The notes: generated by a model not told the origin, from the letters alone. DNA of 64,000 bases from Planctomycetota bacterium (GCA_004295085.1 SHNF01000009.1:186001-250000); one strand, 5' to 3'. Positions 27,812 through 37,971 are shown, counted from the first letter of the stretch. A program made the numbers and translations.

Positions 27812-29505
27812 TCGACTGGTTCCTGACGACACTGAAGACCTACCCGGAGATCGCGATCTTCCTCGCGCTCGCGCTCGGGTTCTACTTCGGCAAGTTCAAG
27901 TTCCGGGGCATCGGCCTGGGATCGGTGACTGCGACCCTGCTGGCCGGCGTCCTGATCGGGCAGATCGGGATCACGATCTCGCAGCCCCTCAAGGCGACGG
28001 TCTTCCTCCTGTTCCTGTTCGCCGTCGGCTACGGGGTCGGGCCGCAGTTCGTGCGCGGCGTGGCGAAGGACGGACTGCCGCAGGCGCTCTTCTCGGTGGT
28101 CCAGTGCCTGTTCTGCCTGATCGTCCCCTTCGTGATCGCGAAGATCGCCGGCTACGACCTCGGCTATGCCGCGGGCATGTACTCGGGGTCGCAGACGATC
28201 TCCGCCGCCATGGGCCTCTCGACCGACGCCATCGGCCGCCTGGGCCTGCCGGCCGAGCAGAGCCAGCCGCTGCTGGACGCGATGCCCATCGCCTACGCGG
28301 TGACGTACATGTTCGGCACCGTCGGATCGGCGATCGTGATCGCCGTGCTCGGGCCGGCCCTGTTCCGCATCAACCTGCAGGCCGCCTGCAAGGACTATGA
28401 GGAGAAGCAGGGCGGCGGCCAGGCCAAGGAGATGGGCGGCGCCGGCTCGGCCTGGCACAAGTGGGTCGTGCGCGCCTTCCACGTCAAGCCGGACGGCAAG
28501 GTCAAGGGCCTGCGGGCCGTCGAGGCCGAGGCGCTGGTGAAGGATGCGCGCCTCTTCGTCCTGCGTGTCCGCCACGAGGGCAAGGTCGAGGAGGCGACCG
28601 CGGACACGGTCCTCCAAGCCGGTGATGTCGTGGCGGTCGCCGGCCCGCGCGAGGCGCTCGTGAAGGTGATCGGCGAGGGCGCGCAGGAGGTCGAGGACCC
28701 GGAGCTCCTGAACGTGCCCATCGAGGGCGTCGACGTCTACGTCACCAGCAAGGAAGTCGACGGCAAGACGCTGGCCGAGCTGGCCGAGCGCCCCGGTGCG
28801 CGCGGGGTCTTCCTGCGCAAGATCGTGCGCGGCGCGACCGCCACGTCGATCCCGATCCTGCCGAACACGCAGATCCAGCGCGGGGACATCCTCACCATCG
28901 TCGGCCGCACCCAGGACACCGCGGCGGCCGCCAAGATGCTGGGCGTGGCGGACCGGCCGACCGACGTGGCCGACGTGGCCTTCATCGGGGCCGGGATCGC
29001 GCTGGGCGCGCTCGTCGGCGCGCTGGTCCTGAAGCTCGGAGGCGTTCCGCTGACGCTGTCGACCGCCGGCGGCGCGCTCATCGCCGGGATCGTGCTGGGC
29101 TGGCTGCGCTCGATCCGCCCGTCCTTCGGGCGCATCCCGACGCCCACGGTCTGGTTCATGAACAACGTGGGCCTCAACATCTTCATCGCCATTGTCGGCA
29201 TCTCGGCCGGACCGGGCTTCGTCAACGGCCTGAAGACGCAGGGCGTGAGCCTCTTCCTCTGGGGGGCGGTGGCCACCACGATCCCGCTCATCGCCGGCAT
29301 GTTCGTGGGCAAGTTCTTCTTCCGCTTCCACGACGCGCTCCTGTTCGGAATCGTTTCGGGGGCGCGCACGACCACTGCATCCCTCGGCCTGGTCTGCGAC
29401 TCGGCGAAGAGCCAGATCCCGGCGCTCGGTTACACGGTCACGTACGCCGTCGGCAACACGCTGCTCACGATCTGGGGCATGGTCCTCATCATCCTGCTGT
29501 CGTGA
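27808..29505 (+). CDS. aspT: Aspartate:alanine antiporter (AspT/YidE family)
   Basis: This 565-residue inner-membrane protein belongs to the AspT family, which exchanges an amino acid for its decarboxylation product. The N-terminal membrane domain (about 1-195) and C-terminal domain (390-565) have matching motifs, [15 protein letters not shown] and [14 protein letters not shown]. They are separated by a cytoplasmic part with two TrkA-C (RCK_C) domains around residues 225-380 ([14 protein letters not shown] and [14 protein letters not shown]). The gene is translationally coupled to the decarboxylase upstream, and an AspD gene lies 2 kb downstream. Aspartate/alanine is the precedent, but a different couple for the upstream decarboxylase is possible. 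Confidence 0.9.
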   Translation: MIDWFLTTLKTYPEIAIFLALALGFYFGKFKFRGIGLGSVTATLLAGVLIGQIGITISQPLKATVFLLFLFAVGYGVGPQFVRGVAKDGLPQALFSVVQCLFCLIVPFVIAKIAGYDLGYAAGMYSGSQTISAAMGLSTDAIGRLGLPAEQSQPLLDAMPIAYAVTYMFGTVGSAIVIAVLGPALFRINLQAACKDYEEKQGGGQAKEMGGAGSAWHKWVVRAFHVKPDGKVKGLRAVEAEALVKDARLFVLRVRHEGKVEEATADTVLQAGDVVAVAGPREALVKVIGEGAQEVEDPELLNVPIEGVDVYVTSKEVDGKTLAELAERPGARGVFLRKIVRGATATSIPILPNTQIQRGDILTIVGRTQDTAAAAKMLGVADRPTDVADVAFIGAGIALGALVGALVLKLGGVPLTLSTAGGALIAGIVLGWLRSIRPSFGRIPTPTVWFMNNVGLNIFIAIVGISAGPGFVNGLKTQGVSLFLWGAVATTIPLIAGMFVGKFFFRFHDALLFGIVSGARTTTASLGLVCDSAKSQIPALGYTVTYAVGNTLLTIWGMVLIILLS

Positions 29506-30029
29506 GGTCAAGCCTCTTCCTCGCCCTGGCCGCGGCCGTGACGGCCTGCGAACCGGCGGCGGAGGCGCCGCAGTCACAGGCAACCGCCGGCGATTGGCTG
29601 GAGTTCGAAGGCTCCTGGAACGCCGCCGGCAGCCGTCAGACCATCTCCCTCGGCGCGGACCGCGTCGGATCCATCGTGCACCTGCGGGGGACGATGCTGC
29701 TCGCGGGTCCGGGGCGCCCCGGCACGGGATTCCATTCCGAGGTGATCGCGCTCGTCGACAGCGCCACGGGCCTCGTGGGCCGCGGCGTCTGGAAGGACGA
29801 GCGCGGCGACCAGGTGTTCAGCGAGCTCCAGGGTGAGGGCACCGCGGAACGCAACCACATCACGGGGAACATCCTGGGCGGGACGGGACGCTACGCGGGC
29901 GCTACGGGCTCCTACGAGTTTTCCTGGCAGTGGGTGATGGATGCCGAGGACGGCCATATCCAGGGCCGCGCGGTCGACCTGAAGGGGCGCGTCCGGCCCG
30001 GCCCCGGATCGGAAGGCGCGCCCCGATGA
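29502..30029 (+). CDS. Small lipoprotein with AOC-barrel-like C-terminus
   Basis: This 175-residue protein starts with GTG overlapping the aspT stop (GTGA). A lipoprotein signal ends in the lipobox-like VTAC at residues 13-16. The mature part is beta-rich and contains [19 protein letters not shown], a pattern reminiscent of allene-oxide-cyclase/dirigent-type barrels. I do not know its function. Overlaps with both neighbouring genes place it firmly in the transporter operon. Confidence 0.7.
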   Translation: MRSSLFLALAAAVTACEPAAEAPQSQATAGDWLEFEGSWNAAGSRQTISLGADRVGSIVHLRGTMLLAGPGRPGTGFHSEVIALVDSATGLVGRGVWKDERGDQVFSELQGEGTAERNHITGNILGGTGRYAGATGSYEFSWQWVMDAEDGHIQGRAVDLKGRVRPGPGSEGAPR

Positions 30030-31426
30030 CCGCAGCACTGCGCCTGAAGCGAGCGGCGCCGTTCGCGATCGCGCTCGTCATCTGGTTCCTCCCCGTTCCG
30101 GCCGGACTCACCGCGCCGGCCTGGCACCTGTTCGCAGTCTTCGCCGCGGCCATCGCGTCGGTGCTGCTCGGCGCGTTCCCGCTGCTCACAGCGTCGATGC
30201 TGGCCGTGGGCGCGGTCGTGCTCACCGGGACGATCACGCCGGCGCAGGCCTATTCGGGCTTCGCCAACTCGAGCGTGCTGCTCGTGGTGGTCGCGTTCAT
30301 CGTCGCGCAGGCCGTGGTGAAGTCAGGGCTCGGCCGGCGGATCAGCCTCCTCATGGTGAGCCGCTTCGGCGGCTCCTCACTCGGGCTCGCCTACAGCATC
30401 GTGCTGACCGACGCGGCCATCGCGCCGGCCTTTCCCAGCAACACGGCGCGCGGCGGCGTGCTCTTCCCGATCGTGCTGTCGGTCGCCAAGGGGACGGGAT
30501 CCAATCCCGATGACCCCAAAGGTCGGCGGCTCGGCGGCTACCTCATGTTCTGCGCGATGGCGGGCCTCGCGCTCTCCTCCGCGCTCTGGATGACGGCCAC
30601 CTCTGCCAACCCGATCGCCGTGCAGATCGCGCAGAAGGCCGGGCTCGAGATCGACTTCGGCAAGTGGCTGCTCGCCTCGGCGGTGCCCTCGCTGCTCGCG
30701 ATCGGGCTGCTGCCCCTGCTCGTCGCGAAGATCTTCCCGCCGGGCGTGGGCAAGACCCCCGAGGCACCCCCGGCGGCGCGCAAGGAACTCGCCACCATGG
30801 GGAGGATGTCGCGCGACGAGTGGATCACGGCCGTGACCTTCGTGTTGATGGTCGCCGGCTGGGTGTTCGGTCACAAGCTGGACCTCAACACGACCAGCGT
30901 CGCATTCATGGGCTTCGGCGTGCTGCTGTTCCTGGGCGTGATCACCCCCGATGACATCACCAAGCAGGGCGACACGCTGACGACTTTCCTCTGGCTCGCC
31001 GTGCTCTTCGCGATGAGCGCGCAGCTGAACGAACTCGGCTTCATGGGCTACGTCGGCGAGCGCCTCGCCGCGGGCCTCGGCGGCCTGTCCTGGACGATCC
31101 TGTACGTGACGCTGATCGCGCTCTACGTCTTCATCCACTACCTGTTCGTGAGCCAGACCTCGCAGGTGCTGGCGTTGTTCGGCGTCTTCCTCGACGTCGG
31201 CACGCGCGGCGGGGTGCCCCTGCCTCTGATGTCCTTCGGGCTGCTCTTCGCGAGCAGCTACTTCTCGGTGATCACGCCGCAGGGCGGGAGCCAGAACATC
31301 ATCTTCGCGGCGAGCGGGTACCTCACGCAGCGCGAGCTCTACAAGCTGGGCCTGCTCATCACCCTCGCCTTCCTCGCGGTGTACCTGCTGATCGGGTCGC
31401 CGTGGGTGTACTTCGTCATGGGTTGA
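30026..31426 (+). CDS. SLC13/DASS-family anion transporter
   Basis: This 466-residue protein has about eleven hydrophobic helices and the divalent-anion:sodium symporter pattern. FPSNTARGGVLFPI holds the first SNT motif near residue 135, ALWMTATSANPIAVQIA the second conserved segment near 190, and SVITPQGGSQNIIF the C-terminal one near 415. The closest type in my recollection is the 2-oxoglutarate/malate translocator group. ATG 30026 overlaps the previous stop as ATGA. Located between aspT and aspD, it may carry the dicarboxylate or keto-acid partner of aspartate metabolism. Confidence 0.85.
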   Translation: MTAALRLKRAAPFAIALVIWFLPVPAGLTAPAWHLFAVFAAAIASVLLGAFPLLTASMLAVGAVVLTGTITPAQAYSGFANSSVLLVVVAFIVAQAVVKSGLGRRISLLMVSRFGGSSLGLAYSIVLTDAAIAPAFPSNTARGGVLFPIVLSVAKGTGSNPDDPKGRRLGGYLMFCAMAGLALSSALWMTATSANPIAVQIAQKAGLEIDFGKWLLASAVPSLLAIGLLPLLVAKIFPPGVGKTPEAPPAARKELATMGRMSRDEWITAVTFVLMVAGWVFGHKLDLNTTSVAFMGFGVLLFLGVITPDDITKQGDTLTTFLWLAVLFAMSAQLNELGFMGYVGERLAAGLGGLSWTILYVTLIALYVFIHYLFVSQTSQVLALFGVFLDVGTRGGVPLPLMSFGLLFASSYFSVITPQGGSQNIIFAASGYLTQRELYKLGLLITLAFLAVYLLIGSPWVYFVMG

Positions 31427-31484
31427 CCATGGCCACACCCGAATCTACCCTCAAGGACCCCTCCAACACTCACGAGATGAAACC

Positions 31485-33176
31485 ATGGACGACCTGACAC
31501 TCCGGAAGTACGAAAAACTGGGTCCGTTCGAGATCAAGGACTTCCTCGCCAAGGTCGCGTCGAAGGCCGCGCAGGAATCGGCCGTCACCTACCTCAATGC
31601 CGGCCGCGGCAACCCGAACTGGGTCGCGACCGAGCCGCGCGAGGCCTTCTTCCTTCTCGGGCAGTTCGCGGTCACCGAGTGCAAGCGCGTGCTCGACCTG
31701 CCGCCCGGCGTGGGCGGCATGCCCAAGGCCTCGGGGATCTCGGGCCGGCTCGAGGCCTGGCTGACGAAGCACGCCGACACGCCGGGGGCGTCGTTCCTGC
31801 AGGCGATGGTGCCCTGGGCAGTGAAGAGGTTCGGCTTCGACCCCGACAAGTTCGTGCACGAGCTCGTGGACTCGATCATCGGCGACCACTATCCGGTGCC
31901 AGACCGCATGCTGGTCCACAACGAGCAGGTCGTCCACGAGTACCTGCAGTGGGCCATGTGCGGCGAGCCGCGGCCGAAGGGCAAGTTCAAGATCTACGCG
32001 GTCGAGGGCGGCACCGCCGCCATGTGCTACATCTTCAAGTCGCTCAAGTGCAACCGCCTGCTCAACCCCGGCGACACGATCGCACTGGGTGTGCCGATCT
32101 TCACGCCCTACCTCGAGATGGCGCACCTCGAGGACTACGACCTGCACTTCGTCGAGGTGCACGCAAAGCAGGAAGTCCGGTTCCAGTACCCGGACGAGGA
32201 GCTCGAGAAGCTCCTCGACCCCAAGGTCAAGGCGTTCTTCATCGTCAATCCGGGCAACCCGTTCGCCGTGGCGCTCGCGCCCGAGACGATCAAGACGATC
32301 GGCAACGTGCTCAAGAAGCGGCCGGACCTGATGCTCCTGACCGACGACGTGTACGGCACGTTCGTGCCGGGCTTCCGTTCGCTGCTGGGGGCGTTCCCGC
32401 GCAACACCATCGGCGTCTACTCGTACAGCAAGTACTTCGGCTGCACGGGGTGGCGCCTGGGCGCGGTCGCGGTGCACGAGGACAACATCTTCGACGAGAA
32501 GATCGCAGCGCATCCGGAGCCGATCCGCAAGGTGCTGGACAAGCGCTACGGCACGCTGACGCTCGAGCCCCGCAAGATCGCGTTCATCGACCGCATCGTG
32601 GCGGACAGCCGCGACGTGGCGCTGAACCACACGGCCGGCCTGTCGCTCCCGCAGCAGGTGATGATGACGCTGTTCTCGGCCAGCGAGCTGATGGACGAGA
32701 AGAAGGCTTACCAGAAGGCCTGCATCGGCATCGTCAGGAAGCGCGTCGAGGCGACCATCGAGGGGCTGGGGATCGAGGTCAGTCCGAACGAGCTCTTCGA
32801 CTGCTACTACGGCCTGATCGACTTCGAGTTCTTCGCCCGCAAGTACTTGGGCGAGGACATGGTCAAGTGGCTGAAGGCCAACGTCCACCCGCTCGACATC
32901 GTGTTCCGTCTGGCCGAGGACCACGGCATCGTGCTGCTCAACGGCAGCGGCTTCGCCGCTCCTGACTGGTCCGTGCGCATCTCCTTCGCGAACCTCGAGG
33001 ATCACGTGTACGACGACATCGGCCGCGCCGTGCGCGCCATCGCGCGCAGCTACAGGCAGGCCTACGAGGCGGCCGGCGGGAAGACCGGCAAGCCGGCGCC
33101 CGCGCGGCCGGCGGCCGGCGGCAAGAAACGCAAGCCGGGCGCCTCGAGGAAGAAGGCGCGTGGAGCAGCGCGGTGA
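31485..33176 (+). CDS. aspD: Bifunctional aspartate transaminase/aspartate 4-decarboxylase
   Basis: AspD converts L-aspartate to L-alanine plus CO2 and also transaminates. The protein has the long N-terminal arm of the family (VTYLNAGRGNPNW), the pyridine-binding segment FFIVNPGNPFAVAL, LLTDDVYGTFVPGF, and the PLP lysine K316 in YSYSKYFGCTGWRLGA. About 530 residues match the normal length. Beyond them is a Lys/Ala/Pro-rich basic tail (KTGKPAPARPAAGGKKRKPG and on), histone-H1-like, not expected in AspD. With AspT it forms a decarboxylation/antiport cycle. It starts 58 bp after the SLC13-type gene. Confidence 0.9.
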   Translation: MDDLTLRKYEKLGPFEIKDFLAKVASKAAQESAVTYLNAGRGNPNWVATEPREAFFLLGQFAVTECKRVLDLPPGVGGMPKASGISGRLEAWLTKHADTPGASFLQAMVPWAVKRFGFDPDKFVHELVDSIIGDHYPVPDRMLVHNEQVVHEYLQWAMCGEPRPKGKFKIYAVEGGTAAMCYIFKSLKCNRLLNPGDTIALGVPIFTPYLEMAHLEDYDLHFVEVHAKQEVRFQYPDEELEKLLDPKVKAFFIVNPGNPFAVALAPETIKTIGNVLKKRPDLMLLTDDVYGTFVPGFRSLLGAFPRNTIGVYSYSKYFGCTGWRLGAVAVHEDNIFDEKIAAHPEPIRKVLDKRYGTLTLEPRKIAFIDRIVADSRDVALNHTAGLSLPQQVMMTLFSASELMDEKKAYQKACIGIVRKRVEATIEGLGIEVSPNELFDCYYGLIDFEFFARKYLGEDMVKWLKANVHPLDIVFRLAEDHGIVLLNGSGFAAPDWSVRISFANLEDHVYDDIGRAVRAIARSYRQAYEAAGGKTGKPAPARPAAGGKKRKPGASRKKARGAAR

Positions 33177-33185
33177 CGCCGCTGA

Positions 33186-33301
33186 GGGTCAGAGACACCC
33201 TTTCTGACCCAGTGGCATGATCTTGTTGGCGCGGGTAACCGCGCTGGCCGGCGTCCATGGTGACGCAGGTTCCAGAGATCCTGGAATGGGTGTCTGTGAC
33301 C
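33186..33301. repeat. MITE-like palindromic element, 116 bp
   Basis: GGGTCAGAGACACCC (33186-33200) and GGGTGTCTGTGACCC (33287-33301) are inverted repeats matching at 14 of 15 positions. Inside, GGGTCAGA/TCTGACCC forms an 8-bp stem at the left, and TTCCAG/CTGGAA a 6-bp stem at 33269-33285. No ORF lies inside and no target-site duplication is obvious. It could be a non-autonomous element or a structured terminator after aspD. Confidence 0.55.
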
Positions 33302-33321
33302 CCAACAATTGCACCCGACCC

Positions 33322-33327
33322 TACAAT
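33322..33327 (+). promoter_or_regulatory. -10-like TACAAT upstream of the rhodanese-MBL gene
   Basis: TACAAT ends 12 nt before the ATG at 33340 with no ribosome-binding site between, compatible with a leaderless transcript starting at the sulfur operon. Confidence 0.35.
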
Positions 33328-33339
33328 CACGGCCAGCGC

Positions 33340-34479
33340 ATGATCACGACGGCCCGAGAGCTCTACCAGCAGATCCAGGCGCGGCGGCCTCCGCTGCTCC
33401 TGGACGTGCGCAACGAGGACGAGTTTGCGCGCTGGAAGGTGGAGGGCGCGCATCCGGTCGAGACGCTCAACCTGCCCTACTTCGCCTTCGTCGAGGACGA
33501 GCCGGGATCGGTGGCGAAGGTGAAGGACTGGCTGGCCGGACGCGCGCCCGAGCTGGTGGTCATCTGCGCCAAGGGCGGCTCCTCGGAGTTCGTGGCCGAG
33601 GTGCTGCGCGGCCACAGCCTGTCCGCGCAGAACCTGGAAGGCGGGATGATCGCCTGGGGCGGGCAGACCGTGCGGAGCGAGATCCCGTCCAGTCCCGTGC
33701 GCGTGCTCCAGATCCTGCGTTTCGGCAAAGGCTGCCTGTCCTACGTCCTCAGCGCCGGCTCCGACGCCGTGATCGTGGACCCGCACCGGCACATGGACGA
33801 GTACGGCGCACTCCTGCACGAGCATGGACTGCGCCTGCGCGCCGTGATCGACACGCACCTGCACGCCGACCACGTGTCCGGGGCGCCGGCCCTGGCGCAG
33901 TCGGCGTCCGTCCCCTGTTTCGGCCACCGCGACGACTTCGAGCACGCCTCGTTCTCGTTCGAACCCATCACGGACCGTGCGCCGCTGCGCATCGGCGCCC
34001 TCGATCTCGCCCCGGTGCGCTTCCTGCACTCGCCCGGGCACACGCCGGGCAGCACCAGCCTGCTCGTGAACGACAAGCTGCTCCTCACCGGCGACACCTT
34101 GTTCGTGGGCGGCGTGGGGCGCCCGGATCTGGCCGGAAAGGCCGCGGAATGGGGCCGCGAGCTGCACCGGACGCTCCAGGAGCGGCTGCGGCCGCTCGGC
34201 GACGATGTCCTGGTGCTCCCGGCGCACAGCGCCGGGCCACAGGAAGCGCGCGCCGACGGCACGGTCGCGGCGCCGCTCGGCGCGCTGCGCCAGCGCAATC
34301 CGGCGCTGCGCACCGATGCAGCCACGTTCGTGGAAGAGGCCGTGCGCTCCGCCGGCGCGGCTCCGGAGGCGTACGCGCGCATCCGGGAGGCCAATATGGG
34401 ACACTGGAGCGCGTCGGAGGACGAGCTGGCCGAGCTGGAATTCGGCAAGAACGAGTGCGCCATGGCCAGGAGGCATTGA
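33340..34479 (+). CDS. Rhodanese-metallo-beta-lactamase fusion, persulfide dioxygenase-like
   Basis: The 379-residue protein has an N-terminal rhodanese domain (1-115) with its active-site loop CAKGGSSE at C76. A metallo-beta-lactamase domain (about 125-300) follows, with the metal motif H173-L-H-A-D-H178, then HSPGHTPGSTSLLV and LLLTGDTLFVGG. It probably handles glutathione or protein persulfides. The order is reversed relative to the common persulfide dioxygenase-rhodanese fusions. The last roughly 60 residues are helical with no clear assignment. ATG 33340 is chosen because it opens the rhodanese domain; the longer frame reads through the MITE-like element. It is followed at once by tusA. 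Confidence 0.85.
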   Translation: MITTARELYQQIQARRPPLLLDVRNEDEFARWKVEGAHPVETLNLPYFAFVEDEPGSVAKVKDWLAGRAPELVVICAKGGSSEFVAEVLRGHSLSAQNLEGGMIAWGGQTVRSEIPSSPVRVLQILRFGKGCLSYVLSAGSDAVIVDPHRHMDEYGALLHEHGLRLRAVIDTHLHADHVSGAPALAQSASVPCFGHRDDFEHASFSFEPITDRAPLRIGALDLAPVRFLHSPGHTPGSTSLLVNDKLLLTGDTLFVGGVGRPDLAGKAAEWGRELHRTLQERLRPLGDDVLVLPAHSAGPQEARADGTVAAPLGALRQRNPALRTDAATFVEEAVRSAGAAPEAYARIREANMGHWSASEDELAELEFGKNECAMARRH

Positions 34480-34480
34480 G

Positions 34481-34747
34481 ATGAGCGACACGAAGGAAAC
34501 GATCCCGGCCCGCACGCTGGACGCGCGCGGGCTCAAGTGCCCGATGCCGATCGTGCGCGCTAAAAAGGAAATGGATACGCTTGCCGCCGGCCAGGTGCTG
34601 GAAGTGATCGCCACCGACCCGGGCTCGGTGCTGGACTTCCAGGGCTGGATGAAGGCCGCCGCGGCCTACGAGCTGCTGAAACAGGACGAAGGCAGGGACG
34701 AGCAGGGACGCACGATCTACATCCACCTCATCCGGAAGAAGTCATGA
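34481..34747 (+). CDS. tusA: TusA-family sulfur carrier
   Basis: The 88-residue protein has the TusA signature LDARGLKCPMPIVRAKKEM with the persulfide-carrying C20 in a CPMP motif. It should accept sulfane sulfur from the rhodanese and pass it on. It starts one base after the previous stop, and AGGAGG lies just upstream. Its stop overlaps the next start as ATGA. Confidence 0.9.
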   Translation: MSDTKETIPARTLDARGLKCPMPIVRAKKEMDTLAAGQVLEVIATDPGSVLDFQGWMKAAAAYELLKQDEGRDEQGRTIYIHLIRKKS

Positions 34748-35298
34748 GCGCGCAGACCGCCACTGCAATCGATCCCGAGGTCAAGGCCTACGTGGACCGG
34801 CGCATCGCCGAGCTTCAGGCGCAATTGCCGGACAATCGCGTCACGCTGGTGGTCTTCTCCGGCGAGCTGGACCGCCAGCTCGCCTCGCTCGTCATCGCCA
34901 CCGGCGCCGCCGCCATGGGGATGGAGGTCTCGATCTTCTACACCTTCTGGGGCCTCAGCGCGCTCAAGAAGGAAGTACATCTCTCCGGCAAGGGCCTCAA
35001 GGAGAAGATGTTCGCGCTCATGACGCCGTCGCGGCTGGAGAAGCTGCCGGTCTCGAAGCTGAACTTCGGCGGCGTCGGCCGCGTGATGCTCACGTCCATG
35101 ATGAAGGACAAGGAGATCACCTCCATCGGCGAGCTGTTCGCCATGGCGCGCGAGATGGGCGTCAATATGATCGCCTGCACCATGTCCATGGACGTGATGG
35201 GGATCACGAAGGACGAGCTGCTCGACGGCGTCGAGCTGGGCGGCGTGGCCACGTTCCTCGGCGACGCCTCCCGCTCCCGCACCGCGCTCTTCATCTAG
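34744..35298 (+). CDS. DsrE/DsrF-like protein
   Basis: This 184-residue protein belongs to the DsrE/F/H-like peroxiredoxin-fold family (DsrE2 type), with TLVVFSGELDRQLASLVIATGAAAMGMEV near residue 33 and WGLSALKK. It carries hydrophobic stretches around 50-70 and 105-140. A cysteine at about residue 144 (MIACTMSMDVMG) is a candidate sulfur-binding residue. Linked rhodanese, TusA and DsrE genes form a common sulfur-trafficking unit. Its stop overlaps the converging ABC permease stop. Confidence 0.85.
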   Translation: MSAQTATAIDPEVKAYVDRRIAELQAQLPDNRVTLVVFSGELDRQLASLVIATGAAAMGMEVSIFYTFWGLSALKKEVHLSGKGLKEKMFALMTPSRLEKLPVSKLNFGGVGRVMLTSMMKDKEITSIGELFAMAREMGVNMIACTMSMDVMGITKDELLDGVELGGVATFLGDASRSRTALFI

Positions 35299-36092
35299 CT
35301 CGAAGCCGAGGAGTAGCGGCGGATGGCGGTGCGCCACACGAGGCGGCTGGCGAGCAGGAACGCGGCGGCGACGGCGAGCGCGGTCAGCGCGCCGCGCGGG
35401 CTCAGCAGGCCGCGCAAGGCCAGGGCGGGATACGTGGTCATCATGCCCACGGGCAGGATGAAGGTCAGGAACACGCGCACGGCGCCGGTGTAGAAGACCA
35501 CGGGGAAGCGGCCGGTGTCGAGCACGCTGATCAGGAGGAAGGACAGGTTGTCCACGCGCACGAACCAGAACGATGTGCTGACGATGAAGACGTAGATGCT
35601 GTAGAGGATGGCGGTGGCGCAGAGGAGCAGCAGCAGTGCGACGCCGGCCTGCGCCGGCCCGGGCGGATCGGGCAGGCGCGCGGCCATCACGCCGGCCAGC
35701 GCCAGGCCCACGCCGATGTGCGGCAGCTTGAGCGGCGTGCTGCGCGCCACGCTGACCATGAGCTGGGCGTCCAGCGGTTTCAGCAGCACGTAGTCGAGCG
35801 TGCCGCGGCGCACGAGCTGCACCACGCTGCCGAGGTTGGGGTGGATGAAGCCCTCGAGGATGCCCTGCAGCGCGATGAAGACGCCGACCACGATCAGGCA
35901 CTCGTTGAAGCTCCAGCCCTCGATGCCCTCGCGGTAGTCGTAGGCCACGATCAGCGGGACGACGGTGAAGCCGGTCCAGAGCAGGGACACGATGCCTTCA
36001 CCCAGGAAGGACAGGCGGTACTGCATGGCCGTCATCCAGGCGGCGCGCATCTGGGCGCGCACGGCGCGCAGGATCTGGCGCAGGCGCTTCAT
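35295..36092 (-). CDS. ABC-2 family exporter permease, second subunit
   Basis: This 265-residue protein has six predicted membrane helices and matches the ABC-2 membrane component group exemplified by PF06182. Motifs include MRAAWMTAMQYRLSFLGEGI at the N-terminus and LVRRGTLDYVLLKPLDAQLMVS near residue 95. ATG 36092 overlaps the upstream permease stop (ATGA). It is the last gene of a three-gene exporter operon. Confidence 0.85.
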   Translation of the reverse strand: MKRLRQILRAVRAQMRAAWMTAMQYRLSFLGEGIVSLLWTGFTVVPLIVAYDYREGIEGWSFNECLIVVGVFIALQGILEGFIHPNLGSVVQLVRRGTLDYVLLKPLDAQLMVSVARSTPLKLPHIGVGLALAGVMAARLPDPPGPAQAGVALLLLLCATAILYSIYVFIVSTSFWFVRVDNLSFLLISVLDTGRFPVVFYTGAVRVFLTFILPVGMMTTYPALALRGLLSPRGALTALAVAAAFLLASRLVWRTAIRRYSSASS

Positions 36093-36891
36093 GCGCCGTA
36101 GGCCTCGTAGCGGCGGATGCCGTGGCGCCAGGACCAGCGCGCCAGCGCCGCGCAGATCACCGCCCAGGCCAGCTGGTGGGCCATGGGCGCGAGCACCGCG
36201 GCGCCGTGGAGCTGGCCGGTGATGATGGAGACGGGCGTCTGGATGATGGCGCGGAACGGCAGCCATTGCACGACGCTCAGGATGCCCGCGGGCATGAGGT
36301 CCAGGGGGAAGAGGTAGCCGGAAAACAGCGTGAACAGGCCGTAGAAGCCCATGTAGATGCCGCCGGACTGCTCGGTGTAGAAGCACAGCGCGCCGAAACA
36401 GACCTGGATGAAGAAGTAGACCATCCAGCCGAGCGCGAGCGCGGCGGCCGCGGCGGGCACGTCGGCCCAGGCCAGGCCCAGGGCCAGCTCCGGCCGCCAC
36501 AGGCAGATGCAGGTGATGATGGGGACCAGCACCAGCATGCGGAAGGGCACGGCGGCCAGGTTCTCGGCCGCCGACAGCCACAAGGGACCGAGCGGCTTGA
36601 GCAGCGCCGGCGAGATGCTGCCGGTGCGGATCTGCTCGTTGAGGTCCCACACCACCCAGGCCGTGGTGAGCTGGCGCACGATCAGCGTGCCGGCGAAGTA
36701 CCCGGCGAAGGCGTTCTGGTCGTAGCCGCCGACCGGCCCGGTGGCCGCCACGCGGTCCCAGATGAACATCATCAGGAGCGGCATGGTGGCGGTGAGCGCC
36801 CAGATGACCAGCTCCACGCGGTAGCTGACCATCTCGGCCAGGCCGGTCTTCAGCAGCGAGGGGAAGGCGCGCGCCGCCGCCGCGTAGGTGT

Positions 36892-36895
<4 letters not shown>
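36089..36895 (-). CDS. ABC-2 family exporter permease, first subunit
   Basis: This 268-residue membrane protein resembles its downstream neighbour in layout: a short N-terminal amphipathic region (AFPSLLKTGLAEMVSYRVELV), six helices, and the segment LNEQIRTGSISPALLKPLGPLW typical of this ABC-2 group. GTG 36895 overlaps the ATPase stop (GTGA). The two permeases probably form a heterodimer. The exported substrate is unknown. Confidence 0.85.
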
Positions 36896-37863
<968 letters not shown>

Positions 37864-37947
37864 GCGCTCGTTCCTAGGATCCGCAGGCTCCGATCCAACA
37901 TCCTACTTGGCGCGCCGGCGGCGCCGGGGCCGCGCTTGCGCCGCCGC

Positions 37948-37971
37948 TTCCAGGTTTCCGCAAACCTGGAA
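37948..37971. repeat. Hairpin repeat copy 2 (perfect 10-bp stem)
   Basis: TTCCAGGTTT-CCGC-AAACCTGGAA is a perfect 10-bp inverted repeat with a 4-nt loop. It shares an 18-mer with 3828-3844. It lies in the 275-bp gap between the exporter ATPase and the DUF2203 gene, about 170 nt before the latter. Nothing else recognisable is in that gap apart from a -10-like box. Confidence 0.6.
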
